A DNA stretch of 35,694 nucleotides from Prevotella sp. (lineage in GTDB: Bacteria; Bacteroidota; Bacteroidia; Bacteroidales; Bacteroidaceae), in the NCBI GenBank assembly GCA_017395215.1, contig JAFPVW010000068.1, positions 1-35,694 of the forward strand. Direction: 5' to 3'. The stretch's first letter is position 1, and every line of letters begins with the position of its first letter. Both the position numbers and the translations under genes were made by a program. This document shows, in pieces, positions 7,431 through 15,756 of the stretch. Under the pieces are notes generated by a model. That model saw only the letters and a program-made list of their open reading frames with translations, made no database searches and was not told where the DNA came from.

Positions 7431-8711
7431 CTATTTGTCCAGCCTTATCTGGCGGGTGTTGCCGTGCTTGTCGCTGACGGTGACGGTGTAGGTCTGGTTG
7501 GCAATGAAGGGGAAATGGGTGAAGTCGGCAACGGAGCGGATGGGGGTGCCGTCGACGGCGGTGATGACATCGCCCAGACGGAAGCCCTGACGGTAGGGCT
7601 CGCTCTGCTCCCAGACGAGGCCGACGGTGGGGCGGCCCTGGCGGTCGGGGATGTAGTAGATGTCGGGCAGGCGGTTGTCGACCCAGCACTGGGTGCCGCC
7701 GCCGTCGTAGGGCTGGAACAGCAGGCGGCGCCGGCGCGGGTTGATGATGACGGCGCCGTAGTCGAGGAGGGCGCTGCCAATGGCCGACGGGCCCTGGGCG
7801 GTCAGCGTGCGGACGTTGCGGAAGCTGAAGTCGCCCCACTTCAAGGCGCGCAGACAGAGGGCGGCAACCTCGTCGGTGGTCTCCGTGCCGAAGTGGCTGA
7901 TGCGCTGGCTGCCGTGGGTGCGGGCCTCGACCTGCGGCTCTATCTCGCCGGGGATAGCGGCGATGGCGGCTTCGAAACTTTGGCGCGAGAGGGCGTAGAG
8001 CGAGCGGTCGCCGGTGTCGAAGCGGGCCTCGTCGTTGTAGACGCCGAAGGGCGTAAGGGCGACGAAGGGCACGTGACGGCGGAGGCGGTAGCGGGCCTCG
8101 AAGCCCAGCTCGCTGCTGAAGTGGCGGCGGCGGTCGGTCAGGATGAGGCGGCGGTTGCGCGTGTCGATCTTGGCCAGCAGGCCCTTGTTGAAGATGTCGA
8201 AGCCGATGATGCCTTCGCAAGTGCTGTCCTTCGAAAGGCGGTGGAGGCGGTTGGCGTGGTAGCCGGTGATGGTGAGGCGGCCTATCTGGAGGTCGGGAAG
8301 GCGGAGGACTTCGGTGGAGCGGGCCTGGCCGGTGGCGTCGTGCGAGGTGATGGTGCCGACGGGCTGCGGCACCGCCGCAGCATAGCGGACAGAAGGGGCG
8401 GAGGCGGAAGAGGGGGCGGAGGCGGAAGAGGGGGCGGAGGCGGAAGGGGGGGCGGAGGCGGAAGGGGGGGCGAGGAGGGGGGAATCGGTGAAGATGGCGC
8501 CCATGGAGGCGCCGGTGTCGAGGAGGAAGCGGTGGGGCTGGCCGTTGATGATGACGGGGAGGTAGATGCGGCCGTCGGCGACCTCGATGTCGACGGTATC
8601 GGCGAAGTTCTTGGGCGAGAGGCGGAACTTCAGGTTATAGTAGTACTCCTGAGCACCTGCGATGGTGCTCAGGAGCAAGAGGATGGTGACTATGGCGGGC
8701 CTACTGCGCAT
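7431..8711 (-). CDS. secreted retropepsin-like aspartyl protease with PDZ domain
   Basis: A 426-residue protein with a signal peptide (residues 1-20). It has a retropepsin-like motif FLLDTGAS with Asp65, a second FDTGDRS motif about 170 residues later, and a C-terminal PDZ domain (YRQGFRLGDVITAVDGTPI). This matches the Bacteroidota family of two-lobed aspartyl-protease-like proteins fused to PDZ; proteolytic activity is inferred. Between the first DTG and the next strand (residues ~82-107) lies a low-complexity stretch of repeated P-S-A-S-A-P encoded by 18-bp tandem repeats. This is probably a recent expansion in a surface loop. The start overlaps the end of the S46 peptidase gene by 11 bases, so it is the last gene of a four-gene operon. 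Confidence 0.82.
   Translation of the reverse strand: MRSRPAIVTILLLLSTIAGAQEYYYNLKFRLSPKNFADTVDIEVADGRIYLPVIINGQPHRFLLDTGASMGAIFTDSPLLAPPSASAPPSASAPSSASAPSSASAPSVRYAAAVPQPVGTITSHDATGQARSTEVLRLPDLQIGRLTITGYHANRLHRLSKDSTCEGIIGFDIFNKGLLAKIDTRNRRLILTDRRRHFSSELGFEARYRLRRHVPFVALTPFGVYNDEARFDTGDRSLYALSRQSFEAAIAAIPGEIEPQVEARTHGSQRISHFGTETTDEVAALCLRALKWGDFSFRNVRTLTAQGPSAIGSALLDYGAVIINPRRRRLLFQPYDGGGTQCWVDNRLPDIYYIPDRQGRPTVGLVWEQSEPYRQGFRLGDVITAVDGTPIRSVADFTHFPFIANQTYTVTVSDKHGNTRQIRLDK
8392..8470 (-). repeat. 18-bp in-frame tandem repeat
   Basis: About four and a half units of a GGAGGCGGAAGAGGGGGC-like 18-mer (units at 8407, 8425 and 8443, with partial copies at each side). The period is a multiple of three, so gain or loss of a unit changes the protein by six residues without a frameshift. 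Confidence 0.9.
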
Positions 8712-10776
8712 TGATTTCGCGGATAAGGCGGTCGGCGTGTCCCCACTTGTCCATCATATAGAGAACGAAGCGGATGTCGACGCCGATGCAGCGTGCCAGC
8801 TGCGAGTCGAAGAAGATGTCGCTGGAGAGGCTGTCCCAGTTGCCGTCGAAGGCGAGGCCGATGAGCCGGTTCTTGCCGTCGAACATCGGCGAGCCGCTGT
8901 TGCCGCCGGTGATGTCGTTGGTGGTGAGGAAGCAGAGGGGCATGTCGCCGGCCTGCTGCATCAGGGTGAGCATCTCGGGTTCTACCTTATAATCCTCGAT
9001 GGAATCGCCCTTTTTCATCTTCTCGACGAGGCTCGGGGCGGTGGTGCGGTAGCCTGAGCGCCACTGGCCGAGGCGGTACTCCTTGACCTGTCCGTAGCTG
9101 AGTCGCATGGTGAAGTTGGCGTCGCTGTAGTGGGGCATGTCTTCCTCCATGCGCAGCTTGGCGGCGCAGAGCAGGCGCTCCTGCAGGTTGATGGTGTCGC
9201 GCACGGCACTGAACTCCTTGCGCAGGTCGGCGTAGAGCTCGGTCAGGTCGAGGCCGAACTTCACGCCCGGGTCTTTGTAGAACGACTTCTTGTTGGGGTA
9301 GAGTCGCTTGCCCTTCTTCATCAGGCGCGACTTCGAGTAGAGGTAGTCGGCGTAGCGCTGGCAGTCGCCGCCGAAGTCGCTGTCGATGGTCTTGTAGAAG
9401 GCGGGCAGGTAGGCCGTGTCGCCGACGTTCTGACGGTAGTTGGCCAGCAGCGTGCCGAGCGTCTCGCGGTCGGTGTCGTAGTCCCACGTCTCGCTGTTGT
9501 CCTTGATGTTGATGTGCTGGCGGCGGCCGTGGCCCACGGGGCTGGCACCGTTATGTACGAACATGGCGCGGCGCGACAGCTCGTCGGTGCGTCCGAAGGT
9601 CTCGGCGAAGTACATGTAGGCCTTGCTCGTGGCCAGCCGCTTGGCGTAGAAGCGCTCCATCTGGGGGAAGTCGAGCTGCCCCTTGAACAGGCCCGTGGAG
9701 TCCTGCCACTGGCAGATGAGCTTCTCGAACTGCTGCTTCTGACCGATAAGGCCGATGGAGTCGATGCACTTGTTCATGCCGATGGAGTTCTTCCAGTAGT
9801 TCGACGACTGGGCGTACTTGGAGTCGTACTTGATGCGGACGGCCTCCGACTGGTCCATGTGGCGCTTCATCACCTCCTGCTTCACACCGCGCACCTGTGC
9901 GCGGATGGCGTTCTCCTCATAGCGCTCGCGGATGCCGTAGCTCGACAGGTAGCGCGAGGTGCTGCCGGGGTAGCCCATCGTCATTGAGAAGTCGCCCTCG
10001 CGGTAACCCTCGGTCGAGACGCGTGCCCAGTGCTTGGGGTGGTAGGGCACGTTGTCCTTCGAGTACTTGGCCGGTCCGTTGGTCTTCGGGTCGGCATAGA
10101 TGCGGAAGACGGAGAAGTCGCACGTCTGGCGCGGCCACATCCAGTTGTCGGTCTCGCCGCCGAACTTACCCATCGACTTGGGTATGGCGAAGACCAGGCG
10201 CAGGTCGCGGAAGTCGCGGTAGGTGGTGGCAAAGTAGCGGTTGCCCTCGTAGAAGGGCTGCAGCTCGAGGCGCAGCGTGGAGTCCTGCTCGCGCACCTGC
10301 TTCGACAGGGCGGTCTCGACGCTGTCGAGCAGTGCGGCGCGGCGCTCCTTGGTCAGCGTGTCGAGCCCCTGGGCCATCAGCTGGTCGGTGACGTCGCGCT
10401 GCTCGACCATGAACGAGACGAACATGCCCTCGTTGGGCAGCTCCTCCTCGTACGACTTGGCCACGAAGCCGTTGAGCATATAGTCGTGCTCGACGGTGCT
10501 GTGGCTTCGGATGCTCTCGAAGCCGCAGTGGTGGTTGGTAAAGACGAGCCCGTCAGGCGAGACGACCACGCCCGAGCAGTAGCCCGAGAAGTTGACGACG
10601 GCCTTCATGATGGCGTCGTCGGCCTGGTAGAGTTTGTCGTAGGGGAGCTGGTAACCCTCCAGGCGCATCTTCTCGTAGACGGCATTGGGCAGGTTGTAGA
10701 GCGTCCACATGCCTTCGTCGGCACGGGCCGTGGTAATGGCCAATGTGGCCAAGAGTGATAATAGAAGCTTTTTCAT
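8701..10776 (-). CDS. S46 family dipeptidyl-peptidase, DPP7-like
   Basis: S46 serine exopeptidases release dipeptides from peptide N-termini in the periplasm and serve amino-acid-fermenting or proteolytic Bacteroidota. The 691-residue protein has a signal peptide (1-19), the trypsin-like CSGVVVSPDGLVFTNHHCG segment with the catalytic His at 82/83, TDNWMWPRQTCDF carrying the probable catalytic Asp, and GGNSGSP with Ser627. Eighteen residues after that serine the chain reads FDGNW. As I recall the family, Gly at this position marks DPP7 (hydrophobic P1) and Arg marks DPP11 (acidic P1), so DPP7-type specificity is inferred. The length is slightly below the usual ~710. It begins four bases after the flippase stop and overlaps the next gene by 11 bases. 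Confidence 0.92.
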   Translation of the reverse strand: MKKLLLSLLATLAITTARADEGMWTLYNLPNAVYEKMRLEGYQLPYDKLYQADDAIMKAVVNFSGYCSGVVVSPDGLVFTNHHCGFESIRSHSTVEHDYMLNGFVAKSYEEELPNEGMFVSFMVEQRDVTDQLMAQGLDTLTKERRAALLDSVETALSKQVREQDSTLRLELQPFYEGNRYFATTYRDFRDLRLVFAIPKSMGKFGGETDNWMWPRQTCDFSVFRIYADPKTNGPAKYSKDNVPYHPKHWARVSTEGYREGDFSMTMGYPGSTSRYLSSYGIRERYEENAIRAQVRGVKQEVMKRHMDQSEAVRIKYDSKYAQSSNYWKNSIGMNKCIDSIGLIGQKQQFEKLICQWQDSTGLFKGQLDFPQMERFYAKRLATSKAYMYFAETFGRTDELSRRAMFVHNGASPVGHGRRQHINIKDNSETWDYDTDRETLGTLLANYRQNVGDTAYLPAFYKTIDSDFGGDCQRYADYLYSKSRLMKKGKRLYPNKKSFYKDPGVKFGLDLTELYADLRKEFSAVRDTINLQERLLCAAKLRMEEDMPHYSDANFTMRLSYGQVKEYRLGQWRSGYRTTAPSLVEKMKKGDSIEDYKVEPEMLTLMQQAGDMPLCFLTTNDITGGNSGSPMFDGKNRLIGLAFDGNWDSLSSDIFFDSQLARCIGVDIRFVLYMMDKWGHADRLIREINAQ

Positions 10777-10779
10777 TGT

Positions 10780-12231
10780 TTATTTTTTACTGAATATCTT
10801 TCCGACGACGGGCAGGCTGCTGAGCGGCAGGTCGCGCTTGACGATCACGGCAAGGAAGGCGACAATGAGCACGGTGTTGACGGCGAGTGCTCCCCATTCA
10901 GGGAGGCGGCTGCCCGTGAAGTACATGACGCAGAAGGCACAGGCGGCAGCCAGCACGTAGACCGAGATGTCCTTCATGGGATAGGGAATGGGATTCTTCT
11001 GCTGACCGACGATGTAGCTCAGCACCATCGCCGTGCCGTAGCCAGCCACACCGCCCCAGGCGCAGGCCCAGTAGCCGTACTCCGGGATGAACAGGATGTT
11101 GACCAGGAAGAGCACGGCGCAGCCGGCCAGCGAGAACCATGCGCCGTAGATGGTCTTGTCGATGAGCTTGTACCAGAACGACAGGTTGAAGTAGACACCC
11201 ATCATAATCTCGGCCACCATGACGATGGGCACCACGCCGAGACCCTCGCGATAGTCCTCGCCTATGATATACTGCAGCAGGGGCATCCAGCCGACGACGC
11301 AGAGGAAGGCCAGCAGCGTGAAGATGAGGAAGTACTTCATGGCCGAGGCGTAGTACTCGGTCTTGTCGGCATCCTTGTTCTTGGCAAAGACGATGGGCTC
11401 GTAGGCAAAACGGAAGGCCTGGGTAATCATGGCCATGATCATGGCTATCTTCACGCAGCCGCCATAGACGCCCAACTGCACGTTGGCCTCAGCCTCGTCG
11501 GGATAAACCAGCGGAAACAGAATCTTGTCGGCCACCTGGTTGAGGATGCCGGCAATGCCGAGGATGAGGATGGGCCACGAATAGCTGAGCATCTGCCGCA
11601 GCAACTGGCCGTCGAAGTGCCAGCGGATGCGGAAGAGGTCGGGGATGAAGAACAGCGTGATGAAAGCGGTACACAGCAGGTTGATGAAGAAGACGTAGAA
11701 CACGGAGGTCTTGCCCAACCAGACGAAGTAGAGCAGGTTAAGCCCGATGTTCAGCAGGATGAAGAGCAGCTTCAGCGAGGCAAAGCGGACGGCCCGCTTC
11801 TGGAAGCGCAGGTAGCAGAACGGTATGGCCTGCAGGGCGTCGAGGCCCACGACCACGGCCATCATCGTCAGGTATTCGGGATGCTCGGCATAACCGAGGG
11901 CGCTGCTGATAGGCGTGATGAAGCCGAAGACGAGCAGCAGGAACAAGACCGTCAGTGAGCCGACAGTGGCGAAGGCGGTCGTGAAGACGGTGTCGGGCTT
12001 GGCCTTCTCGTCGTTGGCAAAGCGGAACAGCGTGGTCTCCATGCCGAACGTCAGCAGCACGAGGATGAGCGCCGTGTAGGCATAGACATTGGTGCTGATG
12101 CCATAGTCGCCCGACTCCTTGGGCATGTAGTGGGTATAGAGCGGCACGAGCAGGTAGTTGAGGAACCTGCCGACGATGCTCGAGAGACCGTAGATGGCCG
12201 TGTCCTTGGCGAGGGATTTCAGATTTGCCAT
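10780..12231 (-). CDS. polysaccharide flippase (Wzx/MOP superfamily)
   Basis: A 483-residue integral membrane protein with about 12-14 predicted hydrophobic segments. The N-terminus LAKDTAIYGLSSIVGRFLNYLLVPLY is typical of the polysaccharide biosynthesis/export (PF01943-like) branch of the MOP superfamily. Such proteins flip lipid-linked oligosaccharides across the inner membrane. No glycosyltransferases lie nearby, so the substrate is unknown. It sits in the same operon as SpmAB and the S46 peptidase with gaps of only three bases on each side. Lipid II flippase or another MOP export role cannot be excluded, but the N-terminal signature argues for polysaccharide export. Confidence 0.85.
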   Translation of the reverse strand: MANLKSLAKDTAIYGLSSIVGRFLNYLLVPLYTHYMPKESGDYGISTNVYAYTALILVLLTFGMETTLFRFANDEKAKPDTVFTTAFATVGSLTVLFLLLVFGFITPISSALGYAEHPEYLTMMAVVVGLDALQAIPFCYLRFQKRAVRFASLKLLFILLNIGLNLLYFVWLGKTSVFYVFFINLLCTAFITLFFIPDLFRIRWHFDGQLLRQMLSYSWPILILGIAGILNQVADKILFPLVYPDEAEANVQLGVYGGCVKIAMIMAMITQAFRFAYEPIVFAKNKDADKTEYYASAMKYFLIFTLLAFLCVVGWMPLLQYIIGEDYREGLGVVPIVMVAEIMMGVYFNLSFWYKLIDKTIYGAWFSLAGCAVLFLVNILFIPEYGYWACAWGGVAGYGTAMVLSYIVGQQKNPIPYPMKDISVYVLAAACAFCVMYFTGSRLPEWGALAVNTVLIVAFLAVIVKRDLPLSSLPVVGKIFSKK

Positions 12232-12234
12232 AGT

Positions 12235-13467
12235 TTATCCAAAGAACATGTAACAGATGGCGATGGCGGCGATGATGCCGGCCAGGTCGGCCAACAGTCC
12301 GCAGGCCACGGCGTGGCGCGTATAGCGAATGCTCACCGAACCGAAGTAGACGGCGAGGATGTAGAACGTCGTGTCGGTGGAGCCTTGGAAGATGCACGAC
12401 AGACGGCACACGAAGGAGTCGGCGCCGAAGGTGGTCATGGCGTCGACCATCATGCCGCGGGCACCGCTGCCCGAGAGGGGCTTCATCAGGGCCGTGGGCA
12501 GGGCGGCAACGAAGTCGCTGTTGCAGCCGGTAGCCTCAACGCCCCATTTTATGCCGTCGATGAGCATGTCCATAGCGCCGGAGGCACGGAACACGCCGAT
12601 GGCGACGAGAATGGCCACCAGATAGGGGATGATGCGCACGGCCGTGGTGAAGCCGTCCTTGGCACCCTCGATGAAGGCGTCGTAGACGTTCACCTTCTTG
12701 CGCACGCCGGCCAGGATGAAGCCGATGATGATGGTCATCAGCAGGATGTTGGCAATGGAGGTGCTCACCTTATTCATCAGTTCGCCGTCCATCTGCGAGA
12801 AGCCCCAGATGATGCCTGCTATCACGGCACAGGCACCGCCCAGCGTGAGCAGGAGCGTGCGGTTCAGCAGGTTGATGCGCTGGTAGAGCGAGGTGACGAT
12901 GATGCCCGCCAACGTAGAGAAGAACGTCGCCAGGAGTATCGGTATGAAGATGTCGGTAGGCTGAGCGGCACCTAACTGGGCGCGGTAGACCATGATAGAG
13001 ATGGGGATGAGCGTCAGGCCCGAGGTGTTCAGCACGAGGAACATGATCATCGGGTTCGAGGCGGTGTCCTTCTTCGTGTTCAACTCCTGCATCTGCTCCA
13101 TGGCCTTCAGGCCCAAGGGCGTGGCAGCGTTGTCGAGGCCGAGCATGTTGGCCGCTACGTTCATAAAAATGCTGCCCGTCACGGGATGCCCTTTGGGTAT
13201 CTCGGGAAACAGCTTGGTGAAAACAGGACTCAGCAAGCGTGCCAGCACGTTGACCACGCCACCCCGCTCGCCAATCTTCATGATGCCCAGCCAGAGGGCC
13301 AACACGCCCGTCAGACCGAGCGAAATCTCAAACGCAGTCTTCGACGACGAGAACGTGGAGTCCATCATGGCCGGGAACACGTCGAAGTCGCCAAAGAACA
13401 CTAACTTCACCAATGCGATGACAAACGCAATGACAAAAAAAGCTATCCAAATGTAATTCAGTACCAT
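12235..13467 (-). CDS. fused SpmA/SpmB nucleoside-recognition (Gate) membrane protein
   Basis: A 410-residue membrane protein corresponding to SpmA (N-terminal half) joined to SpmB (C-terminal half), the form common in Bacteroidota. Recognisable segments are NMLGLDNAATPLGLKAMEQM in the SpmA part and GSTDTTFYILAVYFGSVSIR in the SpmB part; the latter belongs to the nucleoside-recognition Gate domain. The organism is not expected to sporulate, so the role is probably transport-related but unknown. It heads a tight operon with the flippase, S46 peptidase and aspartyl protease genes. Its -7 promoter box ends only eight bases before the ATG, implying an almost leaderless mRNA. Confidence 0.88.
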   Translation of the reverse strand: MVLNYIWIAFFVIAFVIALVKLVFFGDFDVFPAMMDSTFSSSKTAFEISLGLTGVLALWLGIMKIGERGGVVNVLARLLSPVFTKLFPEIPKGHPVTGSIFMNVAANMLGLDNAATPLGLKAMEQMQELNTKKDTASNPMIMFLVLNTSGLTLIPISIMVYRAQLGAAQPTDIFIPILLATFFSTLAGIIVTSLYQRINLLNRTLLLTLGGACAVIAGIIWGFSQMDGELMNKVSTSIANILLMTIIIGFILAGVRKKVNVYDAFIEGAKDGFTTAVRIIPYLVAILVAIGVFRASGAMDMLIDGIKWGVEATGCNSDFVAALPTALMKPLSGSGARGMMVDAMTTFGADSFVCRLSCIFQGSTDTTFYILAVYFGSVSIRYTRHAVACGLLADLAGIIAAIAICYMFFG

Positions 13468-13475
13468 ACGAGCTG

Positions 13476-13483
13476 CAAAGGTA
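13476..13483 (-). promoter_or_regulatory. -7 box of the spmAB operon, close to the start codon
   Basis: Read on the minus strand the box is TACCTTTG. Only eight bases separate it from the start codon at 13467, leaving little or no 5' leader. Confidence 0.65.
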
Positions 13484-13527
13484 CGGCAAAAAAGCGAAAC
13501 GACAAAATATTAGCCCGTTTTTCTTTT

Positions 13528-14409
13528 TCAATACTCCACGTAGGGCTCCAGGCGCTCGATGGCCTCGGGCGTGAAGTCGGGCAGCAACTTGAGCTGTTGC
13601 AGGCTCTCAATATGGCCGTGCAGGCGGCGGTAGTCAACGATGGCGCGGGCACGGTAGAAGCCGATGTATGGGTGGCGCTTCAGCTCGTTGAGGCTGAGGC
13701 GGTTGAGGTTCATCTTGCGGAACTCCGTGCCGTCGGGAATAATGAAGAAGCTGACGGCGGTCTCGGGGAAGTCCTCAATCTCCAAGAGCTGCTGGACACG
13801 GTAGTAGCCGCCAAGGCGCTCACGATATTCCACAATCTTGCGGGCGAAGAAGGAGCCGATGCCGGGCACCTTGCGCAACTGGGCGGTGTCGGCGCGGTTC
13901 AGCACGACGCGCTCTTCTGGCTGCAGCTTGACCGGGTACTTCACGGTGTCTCTCTCCTCGATGGGTTCGTACTTGTAGAAATAGTTCTCGGCAGGCAGGT
14001 TCTCCTCACTGATACGGATATATGGCTCCAGGCGCCGATACTCTTTCAGCGTCAGCCCGTAGAGGCGGGCGAAGTCGCGCGGCTTGCGGTAGACGCCCCC
14101 GGCGGCTCTGTACTTGTAAATGTTGACCACTTGCCAAGGTTGCAGGCCAAGCCGGAGTAACTCTGTAGAGTCGGCGGTATTGGGATCAAAGGGGAACAGC
14201 TCCGGCTGCCGGGGCTGGCCCTGATTGTAGGTGTAGCTCTTCCTCGGGTATTTGTTCTTGCTGCCTTTGGGAGCCTTCACTTCTTCCATTGCAGGAGACT
14301 CATCCTCGCGGCTGTCGGTGAAATAGATGACGGCTAAAGCTGCCACGATGACACACAGCAGAAGCGTGATGACGTGGCGGTCGGACTTCTGCAGATAAAA
14401 GAACTTCAT
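13528..14409 (-). CDS. ComEA-like helix-hairpin-helix protein
   Basis: A 293-residue protein with one N-terminal membrane segment (about residues 14-30), a charged linker, and three helix-hairpin-helix repeats of the ComEA type. The second is the clearest (LNRADTAQLRKVPGIGSFFARKI); the third contains LNRLSLNELKRHPYIGFYRA. This suggests a DNA-binding protein anchored in the inner membrane. Related proteins are competence DNA receptors in other phyla; the role in Bacteroidota is not established. It overlaps the preceding transporter by four bases (ATGA), so it is probably expressed with the two transporters. Confidence 0.85.
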   Translation of the reverse strand: MKFFYLQKSDRHVITLLLCVIVAALAVIYFTDSREDESPAMEEVKAPKGSKNKYPRKSYTYNQGQPRQPELFPFDPNTADSTELLRLGLQPWQVVNIYKYRAAGGVYRKPRDFARLYGLTLKEYRRLEPYIRISEENLPAENYFYKYEPIEERDTVKYPVKLQPEERVVLNRADTAQLRKVPGIGSFFARKIVEYRERLGGYYRVQQLLEIEDFPETAVSFFIIPDGTEFRKMNLNRLSLNELKRHPYIGFYRARAIVDYRRLHGHIESLQQLKLLPDFTPEAIERLEPYVEY

Positions 14410-15755
14410 ATCACGCCAAACTGGTGGAGGAAGATGAGCAGGATGCAGAGCGGCACGACGAAGCGTACGCAGAAGCGCCAGACGCTGAACAGGCGGAGAC
14501 TGACGGTGCCCTGGTTGGTAAACTCATCATGGAGCAAACGGCGGGGGACGAACCAGCCGAGCATAAGGCTTGTCAGCAGGGCACCGGCAGGCAGCATGAC
14601 CTGAGCCGTCAGCAAGTCGCAGAAATCCATCAGCGACAGGCCGAAGAGTCGGATGGCGTCAACGGCACCGACGCTGAGCGAACAGAAGACGGCGAGGACG
14701 GAACAGACGGCGGTCAGAATCCAGGCGGCCTTCGGGCGCGACAAGTGCAACTCCTCGTGGAAGAAGGCGGTGCCTATCTCGTGCATCGAGATGGTCGAGG
14801 TGAGGGCGGCAAACACCAAAAGGGCGTAGAACAGGATGCCGATGACGTAGCCCACAGCGGGCACAGCCGAGAAAGCCTGCTGGAACACGTTTGGCAGGGT
14901 GATGAAGATGAGCGACGGGCCCGAGTCGGGGTTGACACCCACGGAGAAGGCCGCCGGGAATATCATCAGTCCGGCGAGGATGGCTATGACGGTGTCGAGC
15001 AAGGCTATCTGTGTGGCCGACCGCAGCAGGTTGGTCTTGCGCGAGAAATAGCTGGCATAGGTGCAGAGGCAGGCCGTGCCAAGCGACAGCGAGAAGAAGG
15101 CCTGACCAAGTGCCTCCAAGAGCACACTGTGGGTAACCTTCGAGAAGTCGGGCAACAGCAGGAAGCGCACACCGTCCATGGCTCCCGGCAACAGGCACGA
15201 GGCGACGACGATAACGACCAGCAGGATGAGCAGCAGCGGCATCAGGATTTTCGACGCACGCTCGATGCCCCGCTGCACGCCTCGGACAATGACAAGATGG
15301 GTGAGCAGCACAAAGCCGACGCCCCAGAGGCAGGGCTTCACGGGATCAGTAGAGAATGTCTGGAAATAGTTCTGGATATAGGCGGCATCGCCGCTAAGCT
15401 GACCGGCTATAGAGGCAAAGAGGTACTGCAGGCACCAGCCCGCCACCACGGCGTAGAAGCCAAGGATGATGGTCGAGGTCAGGATACCGAGGATGCCCAC
15501 CAGTCGCCACGGGCGACCACCCATCTTGCCATAGGCACGGTAGGCATTCGACTGCGCATGGCGCCCGACGATGAACTCGCTGACCATGCCGGGAATGCCC
15601 AACAGCAGGATGCAGCCGAAGTAGAGGACGATAAACGCCGCACCGCCATTCTCGCCCGCCATATAAGGAAAGCGCCACACGTTGCCCAGGCCAACCGCCG
15701 AGCCTGCCGTAGCCAGGATGATGCCTATCTTTGTGCCGAAGTTTCCGCGTTCCAT
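14406..15755 (-). CDS. sodium-dependent transporter of the NSS/SNF family
   Basis: A 449-residue transporter of the neurotransmitter:sodium symporter family, relatives of LeuT, MhsT and TnaT that import amino acids with sodium. The TM1 signature LATAGSAVGLGNVWRFPYMAG sits near residues 14-34. About 11-12 hydrophobic segments follow, and the motif SVGVNPDSGPSLIFITLP is shared with the next gene. It lies one base after its paralogue and overlaps the ComEA-like gene by four bases. The substrate is unknown. Confidence 0.93.
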   Translation of the reverse strand: MERGNFGTKIGIILATAGSAVGLGNVWRFPYMAGENGGAAFIVLYFGCILLLGIPGMVSEFIVGRHAQSNAYRAYGKMGGRPWRLVGILGILTSTIILGFYAVVAGWCLQYLFASIAGQLSGDAAYIQNYFQTFSTDPVKPCLWGVGFVLLTHLVIVRGVQRGIERASKILMPLLLILLVVIVVASCLLPGAMDGVRFLLLPDFSKVTHSVLLEALGQAFFSLSLGTACLCTYASYFSRKTNLLRSATQIALLDTVIAILAGLMIFPAAFSVGVNPDSGPSLIFITLPNVFQQAFSAVPAVGYVIGILFYALLVFAALTSTISMHEIGTAFFHEELHLSRPKAAWILTAVCSVLAVFCSLSVGAVDAIRLFGLSLMDFCDLLTAQVMLPAGALLTSLMLGWFVPRRLLHDEFTNQGTVSLRLFSVWRFCVRFVVPLCILLIFLHQFGVI

Positions 15756-15756
15756 C

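Noticed and set aside
7263..8714. Long plus-strand frame opposite the aspartyl protease
   Set aside because: Low-complexity Gly/Val/Ala product caused by the GC-rich codon pattern of the real minus-strand gene with signal peptide, DTG and PDZ motifs.
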